A DNA stretch of 64,000 bases from RGIG3009 sp045578625 (GCA_045578625.1 JAZNKN010000011.1:1-64000), one strand, 5' to 3'. Positions 24,563-33,292 are shown, counted from the first letter of the stretch. Numbers and translations are program-made. Notes: generated by a model not told the origin, from the sequence alone.

Positions 24563-25648
24563 ATGAAATACCGTATTGAAAAAAACGACCACGCCCCCGC
24601 CTATCTTCAGCTGTACCGACAGGTTCGTGAAGACATCGTGCGAGAGATCTATCCGTATAACAGCAAACTGCCCTCCAAGCGTACCATCGCCGACGAGGTT
24701 GGCGTCAGTACGGTCACGGTGGAACACGCGTATGCGCTGCTGTGCGACGAGGGCTACGTCGAACCACGGGAACGCAGCGGCTACTTTGTGTGCTTCCGCA
24801 CCGACGACGGCTTTGCCGCTGCGGCCGGTCCGGTGCGCGTACCACCTGCTGTTCATAGTACCGGGGACGCGCCGGAATTCCCGTTCTCCGTGCTTACCAA
24901 GACCATGCGCGCCGTCATCAGCGACCGCGGCGAAGCGATCCTCGACCGTTCGCCGAACACCGGCTGCACCGAACTGCGTGAGGCGATCCGTCGCTATCTT
25001 GCCCGCAGTCGCGGCATCGTAGCAGAGGCTGACCAGATCATCATCGGCTCCGGCTCGGAATACTTGTACAGCCTTCTGGTGGAGCTGCTCGGCCGCGACC
25101 GCATTTACGCCATCGAATCCCCCTCCTACAAAAAGATCGAACAGGTCTATCGCTCCTGTGACGTGACCTTCCGCCCACTGTCGCTCGGTCACGACGGCAT
25201 CGACAGCGCGGCACTCTGGTCCACCGATGCCACGGTGCTGCATATCTCCCCCTACCGCAGCTTCCCCAGCGGTGTCACCGCCAACGCCTCCAAGCGTCAC
25301 GAGTATCTGCGTTGGGCGGGTACGGCGGGGCGCTACATCGTGGAGGATGACTTTGAATCCGAATTTTCGCTGTCAAAAAAAGCGGAGGAGACGCTGTTTT
25401 CCAACACCGAGAGCAACAACATCATTTATATGAACACCTTTTCTAAAACCGTCTCCCCCTCGCTTCGCGTGGGCTATATGGTGCTGCCGCGACCGTTGGT
25501 TACCTCCTACAAGCAGACCCTCGGCTTTTATTCCTGCACCGTGCCGACCTACATCCAATTTGTGTTGGCCGAACTGATCGACAGCGGCGATTTCGAGCGG
25601 CATATCAATCGCGTTCGCCGCAAAAAACGCAAGGAATATGAGAAATGA
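24563..25648 (+). CDS. MocR/PdxR-family regulator, C-terminally truncated
   Basis: GntR-type winged helix (residues about 1-70: YLQLYRQVREDIVREI, LPSKRTIADEVGVSTVTVEHAYALL) fused to a fold-type I aminotransferase-like domain that binds pyridoxal phosphate: IIGSGSEYLYSLLVELLG, VEDDFESEF, and the PLP lysine in MNTFSKTVSPSLRVGYM. Full family members run about 450-480 residues; this one stops at 361, just after FERHINRVRRKKRKEYEK, so the small C-terminal subdomain is missing. A promoter for the next gene begins six bases after the stop. The ribosome site AGGAG is unusually far (16 bases) from the ATG. It may be a decayed or minimal regulator of the divergent pyridoxamine kinase. Confidence 0.85.
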   Translation: MKYRIEKNDHAPAYLQLYRQVREDIVREIYPYNSKLPSKRTIADEVGVSTVTVEHAYALLCDEGYVEPRERSGYFVCFRTDDGFAAAAGPVRVPPAVHSTGDAPEFPFSVLTKTMRAVISDRGEAILDRSPNTGCTELREAIRRYLARSRGIVAEADQIIIGSGSEYLYSLLVELLGRDRIYAIESPSYKKIEQVYRSCDVTFRPLSLGHDGIDSAALWSTDATVLHISPYRSFPSGVTANASKRHEYLRWAGTAGRYIVEDDFESEFSLSKKAEETLFSNTESNNIIYMNTFSKTVSPSLRVGYMVLPRPLVTSYKQTLGFYSCTVPTYIQFVLAELIDSGDFERHINRVRRKKRKEYEK

Positions 25649-25653
25649 TCGAC

Positions 25654-25682
25654 TTGCGCTGACGGCCGGTTTGTTGTATACT
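25654..25682 (+). promoter_or_regulatory. Promoter of the 25713/nuclease unit
   Basis: TTGCGC (25654-25659), 17-bp spacer, TATACT (25677-25682), beginning immediately after the MocR stop codon. Confidence 0.55.
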
Positions 25683-25712
25683 GTATGACAGAAACCGACG
25701 GGAGGGATCACA

Positions 25713-26114
25713 ATGAAGATCATACTGTGTCTGGATAGATCCAACGGTATGCTGTTTAACGGCCGACGCCAAAGTCAAGACAGCGTCCTGCGCGCCAAAA
25801 TGCTGGAGCTGGTCGGAGACGGCACGCTGTTTCTCAACGCCTATTCGGCAAAGCAGTTTGAGACAGACGAAAAGCTCACGGTCAGTGAGGACTTTCTCAC
25901 CCTCGCCGGTACCGGGGATTTCTGCTTCGTGGAAAACACCGATGTTCCCGCCGACGCGGCAGAGTATTATTTATTCCTTTGGAACCGCGACTATCCCGCC
26001 GACCGCTATTTCGAGGTCGATCTGAAAGCCGCCGGATGGAAACGCATCCGCTCGGAGAACTTCGTCGGCTCGTCGCACAAAAAGATCACGTTGGAAGTTT
26101 ACAGGAGGGTATGA
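25713..26114 (+). CDS. Conserved clostridial protein of unknown function, 133 aa
   Basis: Recognisable features are the N-terminus MKIILCLDRSNGMLFNGRRQ followed by SQDSVL, an AYSAKQF segment, GTGDFCFVEN, and a C-terminal GSSHKKITLEVYRR. From memory, similar proteins occur widely in Clostridia and are sometimes labelled ribonuclease Z, but the HxHxDH metal motif of that enzyme is absent, so I do not transfer that name. It has no signal peptide. AGGGAGG-like spacing is good and the gene ends one base before the nuclease lipoprotein, with which it shares a promoter. Confidence 0.7.
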   Translation: MKIILCLDRSNGMLFNGRRQSQDSVLRAKMLELVGDGTLFLNAYSAKQFETDEKLTVSEDFLTLAGTGDFCFVENTDVPADAAEYYLFLWNRDYPADRYFEVDLKAAGWKRIRSENFVGSSHKKITLEVYRRV

Positions 26115-26115
26115 T

Positions 26116-27222
26116 ATGAACTCAATGAAACGCTGGCAAGCCGTTCTTCTGGCGCTCGTTTTGTGCGTTGTCACGCTGACCTCGACCGCCTGTGCAAGTG
26201 AAAGCGGCTTCCCTGCCGCAACAACGACCACTGCCCCATCAACCGTCATCACGATCGACGAGGGCGTAACAACGACCACGCTGCCCGCGGTCGCCACGAC
26301 CGAGACATACAGCAGCATCACCGACGACCGTTCGGAGACAAACGAGACAACCACAACAACCACCGCGACCACTAAGCTGCAAGGCAACAAGCCGACCACA
26401 GCTGACACCATCCCCGCCTATTCCGACAAGGCGTACGTGGCGCTGAACAATAACGTCCCCTCCTTCTCGGCAGACGAACTCACCACCACCGCGTATGAGC
26501 GGTACAGCGCACTGGACAGCCTCGGCCGCTGCGGCGTCGCCATCGCCTCCTGCGGTAAGGAGATCATGCCGAAGGATAACGAAAAACGCGGCGACATCGG
26601 CGGCATCACACCGTCCGGTTGGGTGCAAGCAAAATACGACACCGTATCCGGCGGTTATCTCTACAACCGCAGTCACCTGATCGGCTGGCAACTATCCGCC
26701 GAAAACGCCAATAAACAGAACCTCATCACCGGCACGCGGTATATGAACACCGAGGGTATGCTGCCGTTTGAAAATATGGTGGCCGACTATATACTGGAGA
26801 CCGGCAACCATGTGGCGTATCGCATCACCCCCATCTACGAGGGAAACGATCTGTTGGCCAGCGGTGTTCAGATGGAAGCGTATTCGATCGAGGACGACGG
26901 CGAGGGCATCTGCTTTAACGTGTATGTATACAACGTGCAGCCGGGCATCGTGATCGACTATGCCACCGGTGCCAGTTCATCGGCCGGCACGACCACGACC
27001 GCGACTACGACCAAGAAAACCACAACAACAACGATGGCGGCAACCACCACGACCACCAAGACGACTACCACGACCACCAAGGTCGAAGCATTGGTTTGGA
27101 TCCCCCAGTCCGGTACCAAATACCACAAACACGAAGGCTGCAGCAATATGAAAAACCCCTCGCAGGTTTCCCAAAGCGAAGCGGAAAACCGCGGCTATAC
27201 CCCTTGCAAAAAATGCTACTGA
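26116..27222 (+). CDS. Secreted DNA/RNA non-specific endonuclease lipoprotein
   Basis: A 368-residue exported nuclease. The signal peptide ends in a lipobox-like STAC (Cys near residue 25). A Thr-rich linker of about 65 residues leads to the beta-beta-alpha metal nuclease domain (residues about 100-285). The catalytic motif appears as YLYNRSHLIGWQL, the NRSH variant of the DRGH motif, followed by NKQNLITGTRYMNTEGMLPFENMVADY. A second Thr/Lys linker precedes a C-terminal module, SGTKYHKHEGCSNMKNP...GYTPCKKCY, with three Cys and two His suggestive of a small metal-binding domain. AGGAGG lies seven bases before the ATG. Likely role: extracellular nucleic acid degradation for nutrition, DNA uptake or competition. 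Confidence 0.87.
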   Translation: MNSMKRWQAVLLALVLCVVTLTSTACASESGFPAATTTTAPSTVITIDEGVTTTTLPAVATTETYSSITDDRSETNETTTTTTATTKLQGNKPTTADTIPAYSDKAYVALNNNVPSFSADELTTTAYERYSALDSLGRCGVAIASCGKEIMPKDNEKRGDIGGITPSGWVQAKYDTVSGGYLYNRSHLIGWQLSAENANKQNLITGTRYMNTEGMLPFENMVADYILETGNHVAYRITPIYEGNDLLASGVQMEAYSIEDDGEGICFNVYVYNVQPGIVIDYATGASSSAGTTTTATTTKKTTTTTMAATTTTTKTTTTTTKVEALVWIPQSGTKYHKHEGCSNMKNPSQVSQSEAENRGYTPCKKCY

Positions 27223-27231
27223 TATCAAAAC

Positions 27232-27264
27232 AACAGGGCGGCAGGAACTTCCTGCCGCCCTGTT
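27232..27264. terminator. Bidirectional terminator after nuclease gene
   Basis: Sixteen-base arms (AACAGGGCGGCAGGAA and complement) around a single C, with A-rich and T-rich flanks, between converging genes. Confidence 0.9.
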
Positions 27265-27268
27265 TATA

Positions 27269-28117
27269 TTATACTGTCGCTTTCTCAAAACCGACGAGCA
27301 GACCGCCCAATTCGGCGTAAAAACTGCACAATCCTCGGCAATGATACAGCTTGATCTGCGCCTTTTCAAATTTGGAGTGGATCATTTCCTTCAGTTGCTG
27401 AGCCGCGTCTTTGTTGAAGCAGTGCGCAATACGTACACGCCCTCCCGCAAAGCCGAGCGACCGCATATGCTGCACGATCGTCTCCAGTGCCTTATGTTCA
27501 CCGCGACATTTGTTCAGCGGCTCCAGATCGCCTTTGTCGCTGGCCTTACCGACCACACGCACACCGAGCAGACCCGCCATTTTCGCTACCAATGGGCTGA
27601 CGCGGCCGTTATTGGCGAGATTTTTCATCGACTCCAGCATAAACAGTAGTCCCGTCCCACGGCTGTACTTGGTGATGCTGTCACAGATATCATCAAACGC
27701 TTTTCCTTCGTTGACCAGCTCCTGCAGCTTTTCCATCATCAGATAGATCTCTGGTCCGGCCGTGAGCGAGTTCAGCACGAATACCCGACGGTCGGGATAC
27801 TGTTCCTCATAGCTGCTCTTCGCCAGACACGCCGCATTGTAGCTGCCGGACAGCGTACCGGTGATAGTCACGCAAAACACCCACTCCGCATCGCCGAACG
27901 CCTCCAACCAATCGTTGGCGTTGGGGCAGGACGTGGAGGATTTTCCTTTGTAGTGCTGCAGGTCCTCCACCATCTGCCGCACGTCCAGTATGGCATCGTC
28001 CACGTATTCCTTATTGGCGGTAATGATCTTCAGCGGTGCACTTTGAAACGCCATGCCCGGCAGCTCCAGCATATCGGAGGAGGAATCGGTAACGATCTTG
28101 ATACGGTTACTGTGCAT
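27269..28117 (-). CDS. DegV family fatty-acid-binding protein (FakB-like)
   Basis: A 282-residue DegV protein. The fatty acid carboxylate-binding signature appears as TDSSSDML near residue 11, TSCPNANDWLEAF near 60, ITGTLSGSYNAA, and the second-lobe segment LEPLNKCRGEHKALETI. In Firmicutes these proteins bind fatty acids and, with FakA, present them for phosphorylation to acyl-phosphate, the donor for PlsX/PlsY. It overlaps the GT8-PlsC fusion gene by 11 bases and is the last gene of an operon of acyltransferases and glycosyltransferases, supporting a role in supplying acyl groups. No FakA is in the window. Confidence 0.87.
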   Translation of the reverse strand: MHSNRIKIVTDSSSDMLELPGMAFQSAPLKIITANKEYVDDAILDVRQMVEDLQHYKGKSSTSCPNANDWLEAFGDAEWVFCVTITGTLSGSYNAACLAKSSYEEQYPDRRVFVLNSLTAGPEIYLMMEKLQELVNEGKAFDDICDSITKYSRGTGLLFMLESMKNLANNGRVSPLVAKMAGLLGVRVVGKASDKGDLEPLNKCRGEHKALETIVQHMRSLGFAGGRVRIAHCFNKDAAQQLKEMIHSKFEKAQIKLYHCRGLCSFYAELGGLLVGFEKATV

Positions 28118-29885
28118 CGTCAGCAGTCCTTTCAGTGGTATAGGTCAGCGGAATGTGATATTCGGATTCATACACGGCTTTCCAGCACGCGGCGTTCTCG
28201 CCCATCATTTTCTCCACGCGCTTAACGTGGCTGAGGCTCTCGTCCGGATAGATCGGTTCGCCAACGTGGATGGTATATTCCTGCACGAAGAACCCATCCT
28301 CGCCCAGAATGTCGGAGTCCTTCATAGTAATGAAGCACGGCAGCACCGGTACGTTGTTTTTGGAAGCAAAGGAGTAGGCGCTCTTCTTCAGCGGCTTGGG
28401 CTTGCGGTAGTTCCACCACATACTCTGCTCGGGATACACCAGCACGAAATGCCCCTCCTGCAGCAGCAGATCGATCGCCTCCATAAACTTGCGCAGTGTT
28501 TGGCGATTGGAGGACAGCGGCAGGGTATTGCAATGCCGCATCAGGAAGCCGTAGAAGCCGGGGAATGAGGTGTAATTCCCTTCGCGAATGACCCGATAAA
28601 AGGTACGGTTCGGTTGATTAGCTGCCTCGTACGCGATCTGGATGGCAAAGCTGTCAAAGGCATTGAAATGGTTGCAGGTGATGATCGCACCGCTCTGCAG
28701 ATTTTGGAAATTCTCAATGCCCTTGATCTCCTTGATGATAAGCTTCTTTTCATCGATCAGGTTATACACGAATTTCCGCGCGATCATATATGCAAACTTG
28801 GTCTTGAGCTTCTGACTTACCGTTTTGTGGATGTAGTTGATCTCATCCGGCATCAGCACCCGACCGGGCGGATCCTCCTCCACGTCCTCGTCAAACCGAC
28901 CGGCGCGCTCATACTCCTCGATCTTTTTAACGATCTCCACGCGATCCTTGGCACGGCCGGCTTGGTTGATGCGGTTGAGGTAATTGTCCTCGCGGTTGGT
29001 CTCGCTCACGGCAAGCTGCAGCAGCTTTTCTCCCGAGATGCGGTCACGCTCGCGCTCCTGATCGGTATACGCCGCGAGGATCGCCTGCATTTCCTCATAC
29101 ACGCAGGTCTCCTTGGCATACCGCCAAAACACGTCGCCGTGACGGCAATCGTGATAATGCCACGGCTTGCTCGTCATAATGTAGTGCAGCACCTTGGCCT
29201 GCTCGATGGAATATGGGATCTCACCGAAGATCTCGGTGTTCCAGCGCTGATCCAACCAGCAAACGTGATCCTTGCAGATGAGATTGAGGTAATCCTCATC
29301 CTGCGTCACCACAAAATTATAAACGTGCAGATACTCGATAAACTTATCCAACACAAAATGCAAACGGAACTGGTCGCAGTTGATAAGCAGCACGCCGGCA
29401 TTGAAGAAATTGTGGCGGGATACCCCTACCACCTTTTCCACGTAGGTGCCGTATTCGTCCACCTGCACCATCGCCTGCTCGTGACACGCACCGACGTAGG
29501 CGTCCCCGATGTCTGTATAATACAGTTCACTGATATCGCCCTGCACCACGGTATCGCTGTCGATGTAGATGGCCTTATCGTATTCCGGAAACATCTCCGC
29601 GATAAACAAGCGATAGTAGGTCGTCTTGGAATAGTAATCCCGAATAGGCAGCTTATCCGCAATGGAGTGCAGATACGGCGTCACGTCCTCAAACGTGATC
29701 TCAAAATTATCCGTCTGCAGCGCCAGAACCTTCTCCTTCATACCGTCGGAAATGCCGGTATGCAGCACGTACACCCGATACTGCTCCTCGGTCGATGCAT
29801 TGCGGATCATCGAATGTAGCGACACGATGGTATATTTCACAAAATTATCGTCACACGCATAAAATACAGGAATCACCGGTTTCAT
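28107..29885 (-). CDS. Fusion of family 8 glycosyltransferase and PlsC-type acyltransferase
   Basis: A 592-residue two-enzyme fusion. Residues 1 to about 270 are a GT8 glycosyltransferase: PVFYACDDNFVKYTIVSLHS, the metal-binding DSD at 109-111 (AIYIDSDTVVQGD), FNAGVLLIN, QDEDYLNLIC, and a late His in KPWHYHDC. A charged helical linker of about 110 residues follows. Residues about 390-592 are a lysophospholipid-acyltransferase-like domain with the catalytic HX4D (NHFNAFD, near 405), a FYRVIREGNYTSFPG segment, and VYPEQSMWW. A cytosolic or membrane-associated enzyme building a glycosylated, acylated lipid is the natural reading. It overlaps genes on both sides (four bases upstream, eleven downstream). 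The sugar donor and acceptor are unknown. Confidence 0.88.
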   Translation of the reverse strand: MKPVIPVFYACDDNFVKYTIVSLHSMIRNASTEEQYRVYVLHTGISDGMKEKVLALQTDNFEITFEDVTPYLHSIADKLPIRDYYSKTTYYRLFIAEMFPEYDKAIYIDSDTVVQGDISELYYTDIGDAYVGACHEQAMVQVDEYGTYVEKVVGVSRHNFFNAGVLLINCDQFRLHFVLDKFIEYLHVYNFVVTQDEDYLNLICKDHVCWLDQRWNTEIFGEIPYSIEQAKVLHYIMTSKPWHYHDCRHGDVFWRYAKETCVYEEMQAILAAYTDQERERDRISGEKLLQLAVSETNREDNYLNRINQAGRAKDRVEIVKKIEEYERAGRFDEDVEEDPPGRVLMPDEINYIHKTVSQKLKTKFAYMIARKFVYNLIDEKKLIIKEIKGIENFQNLQSGAIITCNHFNAFDSFAIQIAYEAANQPNRTFYRVIREGNYTSFPGFYGFLMRHCNTLPLSSNRQTLRKFMEAIDLLLQEGHFVLVYPEQSMWWNYRKPKPLKKSAYSFASKNNVPVLPCFITMKDSDILGEDGFFVQEYTIHVGEPIYPDESLSHVKRVEKMMGENAACWKAVYESEYHIPLTYTTERTADDAQ

Positions 29886-30724
29886 ACGTCACCGCACTCC
29901 TCTCTGTCAAATCGCTTCCTCAAATACACGTACTCATACAGCACATCGTCAAACTGATAGTACCGAAACACCTGATGCACCCGACTGACCTGCCATTGCT
30001 TGATATTGTCGGTGTGCGGATACGGCAGCCAGAACAACCGCTTGGAAAAATGCCTTACCACCGTATGCCGATGCAAAAACTTCTGGTCGTTGAACCGCTG
30101 CGGCAGCATCTTCTTTTTTGTGGTAGAACGGATCAGCGCACTTTGGTCGGCAAATACCAGCTTCTTCGTTTTGATGAGTGTTCTGGCCTTTTCCAAAATA
30201 CCCGTTTCACGCATCCGCTTGAGGTTAAACAGCAGCACACCCGCATTGACATAATCCGGACGGATGAGATACTTGCCGTAGTGGTCACGCGCGGCTGCAT
30301 ATTCGCAATCGCCGACGTCGATATCGTACAGCAGATGCACGTCCCGATTGAACATCACGTCCACGTCAAGATACAGCACCTTATCCGGCAGCTGCTCCAC
30401 CCGATCGGCAAACAGCCGGATCAGGGTGTACGGTGAGCAGTAGGCATCCTCGTTGGGACACTGACTGAACTCCTGCCGATACAGCTCGGTCACGTCGATC
30501 TTGACCACCGTATTTTGCGGATGGTATTCCCGGATCACCGTCTGAAAAAACGCGACCTGCCGATCACTGACCGGCACGTACGACGGCTTGATGTGTGACA
30601 CGTCCATCGTAAACACGTAAAAGGTGAACGGCTCGTCGGATTCAGTACGCTTGAGAATCGACAGCGCACAGGTCAGCATGCCGTCAAACACGCCGTCGTT
30701 ACCGCAAAACAAAATATTAACCAT
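29882..30724 (-). CDS. Family 8 glycosyltransferase
   Basis: A 280-residue GT8-type enzyme that transfers sugar from a nucleotide donor. It begins MVNILFCGNDGVFDGMLTCA, has the metal-binding DVD in KVLYLDVDVMFNRDVH, YVNAGVLLFNLKRMRE, ADQSALIR, and a C-terminal LPQRFNDQKFLH region with histidines. The ATG overlaps the upstream acyltransferase gene by eight bases and its stop overlaps the GT8-PlsC fusion by four, so all are one translational unit. It likely acts in sequence with the GT8 half of the fusion. Confidence 0.88.
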   Translation of the reverse strand: MVNILFCGNDGVFDGMLTCALSILKRTESDEPFTFYVFTMDVSHIKPSYVPVSDRQVAFFQTVIREYHPQNTVVKIDVTELYRQEFSQCPNEDAYCSPYTLIRLFADRVEQLPDKVLYLDVDVMFNRDVHLLYDIDVGDCEYAAARDHYGKYLIRPDYVNAGVLLFNLKRMRETGILEKARTLIKTKKLVFADQSALIRSTTKKKMLPQRFNDQKFLHRHTVVRHFSKRLFWLPYPHTDNIKQWQVSRVHQVFRYYQFDDVLYEYVYLRKRFDREECGDV

Positions 30725-31502
30725 GATTACCCTCTCGCTTTATATACCGGATCTGTACGACGGTGGACAGCTTGGCCCGCTCGCACATACAGTCATAGAC
30801 CTGATCCCTGAGCTTCCGTTTCTGATCCTTTGCCGACAGCGCGGTGTCTGGGAAAAACGGCCCGTCCACGTAGGTAACGATTCGCGGCTTTTTCGACCAT
30901 CGACGCTTTTGGTACGTGTTGGTAAAGCAAAACACCGGTGCCGCCAGCTTGACCGGATACGCAAAGGACACGTCGGTAAAGGGACGGATCTTGGTGTAGA
31001 ACGGCCAGATGTGCGCCTCCGGATATACCACCACCGCGTGTCTTTGAGCAATGCGCTTTTCAATGGCGTGGATGAAATTGCGGTAGGCAGTCATATCGTC
31101 CGGCAGCGGCAGCGCCCCCAGCGACGGTGTCACGCGGCCGAGATACGGCATCGACACGTTGTTGGGATGCACGATCACGTAGTTATCCTTGGGAATGTTC
31201 AGCATATTGGGGATCAGCGCATCACCGATATCCTGCGTGTGGTTGCCGTACATAAAGTATCCGACACGCTTATATTTCCCAAATACCCGCTTACCCACGA
31301 TCTTATGATGAAATACCACCTTGGTGTAGACGTAGGCGATCGGCGTGGCGATCATCCGATACCAGAAAAAGTGCGTGAACTTTTTAAGCAGCGACTCGTG
31401 GATATACGTGTAATTGCCATCGATCCGCTTCGGCGTGATCTGTGTCAGCGAGAATTCGTCATTCAGTTCATCGTCGTAATAAATGACCGTCCGTTTGTCC
31501 AC
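30717..31502 (-). CDS. PlsC-like acyltransferase
   Basis: A 261-residue member of the lysophospholipid acyltransferase superfamily. The active-site segment is YGNHTQDIGDA; the Asp is five residues after His plus one, so the strict HX4D spacing is not met, but I recall NHTQ-type variants as a subgroup in Firmicutes. Later motifs VVYPEAHIWPFYTKIRPF and PVFCFTNTYQKRRW match the glycerol-phosphate-binding region. The start is the GTG at 31502, which follows GGGAGGTG. It is the first gene of a four-gene operon with its own promoter. Likely membrane-associated and acting on a lipid acceptor. Confidence 0.82.
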   Translation of the reverse strand: MDKRTVIYYDDELNDEFSLTQITPKRIDGNYTYIHESLLKKFTHFFWYRMIATPIAYVYTKVVFHHKIVGKRVFGKYKRVGYFMYGNHTQDIGDALIPNMLNIPKDNYVIVHPNNVSMPYLGRVTPSLGALPLPDDMTAYRNFIHAIEKRIAQRHAVVVYPEAHIWPFYTKIRPFTDVSFAYPVKLAAPVFCFTNTYQKRRWSKKPRIVTYVDGPFFPDTALSAKDQKRKLRDQVYDCMCERAKLSTVVQIRYIKREGNHG

Positions 31503-31531
31503 GACCACACCTCCCAAAAGCCCTGCATCCC

Positions 31532-31560
31532 AGTATACGTGTTCCTTTTATAAAACTCAA
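31532..31560 (-). promoter_or_regulatory. Promoter of the acyltransferase-GT8-DegV operon
   Basis: On the minus strand: TTGAGT, 17-bp spacer, TATACT, about 30 bases before the GTG start. Confidence 0.65.
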
Positions 31561-31656
31561 CCTACGATCCGTTCCGTCGGGTATACTGCGGCGATACCGC
31601 CGAGTAGAGTGTTCTCTCCTCTATTCTACGAGTAGGAGAGTGCCGGTATACAAACC

Positions 31657-31683
31657 AAAAGGCTGCCATTTCGGCAGCCTTTT
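31657..31683. terminator. Terminator after MarR-DegV-HAD operon
   Basis: Eleven-base arms AAAAGGCTGCC/GGCAGCCTTTT with a 5-base loop, adjacent to the HAD stop codon. Confidence 0.8.
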
Positions 31684-31684
31684 G

Positions 31685-32395
31685 TTATACCTGCGCCTTC
31701 ACAAATGCCAACAGCTCTGCAAACCCGCCGTGTGGGTAGATCGAGATGTCCACTCCGCCCTTGTTGATGAGGTGATCCGTCAGAAGAAACACCTGCATCC
31801 CCAACGACGAAGCCACCATGTCGTCGCCCACGTCGTTACCGACCATCAGGCACTCCTCCGGTGCAACACCCATCCGCTCGGCCACCTCCCGAAAATACAT
31901 CGGGTTCGGCTTGGAACAGCCGATGTTTTCGTAGGTGGTATACAGTTCGAAATCCTCCGGCGTCAGACCGGCCCAACGCATGCGACTCTCGGTCGCCACC
32001 GCGGGAAAGATCGGGTTGGTCGCCAAGGCCACCCGCAATCCGAACGCCTTGACAGCACGCACCGTTTCGGCCGCCTGCGGATCGTACCCGCACACATCCT
32101 GCACCGCTTGAAAATCGGTGCGGTAGTATTCGTCAAACAACGGCAGATCATCACGCGCCTGCTCACCCAGCAGCGAGGCGAACACGTCCCAAAACACCGC
32201 CTCGTTGTTTTTCTCTCCGGTGTTTTTGATCATCGCCGTCGTACCGGCCCAGATCGCGTCGATGAGTGCCTTGGGGTCATAGCCGTGCGGCGCCAACTTT
32301 TTAACCAGCAGACCGAAATAGGCTTTGACAAATTCATCCTGATCCATCGGCAGCAGCGTGCCGTCCAGATCAAACAGAACCACCTTCAGACTCAC
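31685..32395 (-). CDS. HAD family hydrolase
   Basis: A 236-residue haloacid dehalogenase-type phosphatase. Motif I is LFDLDGTLLPMD (nucleophile Asp near residue 8 and acid/base Asp two later), motif II lies in VALATNPIFP, motif III Lys in CSKPNPMYF, and motif IV in MVGNDVGDDMVAS. A helical cap (residues about 15-95) places it in subclass I. The GTG at 32395 is preferred because AAGGAG lies eight bases upstream; a GTG nine bases earlier overlaps the ribosome site. The substrate cannot be told from the sequence. It follows a DegV gene in the MarR operon. Confidence 0.9.
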   Translation of the reverse strand: MSLKVVLFDLDGTLLPMDQDEFVKAYFGLLVKKLAPHGYDPKALIDAIWAGTTAMIKNTGEKNNEAVFWDVFASLLGEQARDDLPLFDEYYRTDFQAVQDVCGYDPQAAETVRAVKAFGLRVALATNPIFPAVATESRMRWAGLTPEDFELYTTYENIGCSKPNPMYFREVAERMGVAPEECLMVGNDVGDDMVASSLGMQVFLLTDHLINKGGVDISIYPHGGFAELLAFVKAQV

Positions 32396-32400
32396 GGCTA

Positions 32401-33252
32401 TCACTCCTTATTTTTCGCAAAGAATGCCGCCGCGATCGCGCCCGGACCGGCGTGCGTACCGATCACGCTGCCGATCACCGCCGTGTGCAGCTCATCCGTA
32501 GCGTTCTGCCACAGCACAGCACTGTCCTCGATATACTTTTTCAGCAACAGATCGCTCAGACCGGTGTAACCCAACAGCAGCGGCTTGTCAAAATCCACGC
32601 CGCCCGCTTTTTCGATCTCGGTCACCAACAGGTTGTTGCCCTGCTTGGAGCCGCGCGCCTTACCCAGCATCTGCACCTCGCCGTCCTCCAGACAAATGAC
32701 CGGCTTGATGGAAAGCAACCCGCCGGCAAACGCGACTGTCTTGGAGATACGACCTCCGCGCTTGAGATACTCCAGCGTATCCAGCAATGCGATCACGCGA
32801 ATGTTCATGCTCTCCTCGGTCAGTCGCTCCGCGATCGCCGCCGCACACAGTCCCTCGTCAACCAGCTGCAGCGCCATCTCCACCAGAATACCGGTGCCGA
32901 TCGCCGCGGACAGGCTATCCACAACGTAGATCCCCGGATAATCCTCCGAGGCAATGACCGCACTCTGATACGTGCCGGACAGCTTGGAGGACAAAGTCAG
33001 CACCACTGCTGTGTCGCCGTCATCCACCACCTTGCGAAATGCGCGAGCGAAAGCGCTCGGTGTCGCCTGACTGGTGCTGGGCAGCTTGTCGCTTTCAATC
33101 AACTTCTCATAGAACTGCTTATGATCGATGGTAACACCGTCGATAAACTCCTCCTCACCGAAATGCACCGTCAACGGAACGACCGTCAGCCGCTCCTTCA
33201 CCTGTGCGGCCACATCCGCGGTGGAATCCACAATAATACGTACTCCCATCAT
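32401..33252 (-). CDS. DegV family fatty-acid-binding protein
   Basis: A 283-residue DegV protein with VRIIVDSTADV at the N-terminus, LPSTSQATPSAF, LSSKLSGTYQSAVIA, LDTLEYLKRGGRIS and THAGPGAIAAAFF at the C-terminus, all matching the fatty-acid-binding fold (FakB type). It is a second DegV distinct from the one at 27269-28117, which is common since Firmicutes keep several with different acyl specificity. AAAGGAG precedes the ATG. It lies between a MarR-type regulator and an HAD phosphatase in one operon. Confidence 0.9.
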   Translation of the reverse strand: MMGVRIIVDSTADVAAQVKERLTVVPLTVHFGEEEFIDGVTIDHKQFYEKLIESDKLPSTSQATPSAFARAFRKVVDDGDTAVVLTLSSKLSGTYQSAVIASEDYPGIYVVDSLSAAIGTGILVEMALQLVDEGLCAAAIAERLTEESMNIRVIALLDTLEYLKRGGRISKTVAFAGGLLSIKPVICLEDGEVQMLGKARGSKQGNNLLVTEIEKAGGVDFDKPLLLGYTGLSDLLLKKYIEDSAVLWQNATDELHTAVIGSVIGTHAGPGAIAAAFFAKNKE

Positions 33253-33292
33253 TTCGTCTCCTTTACATCTTGTCGCACAAGGCTCATAAAAT

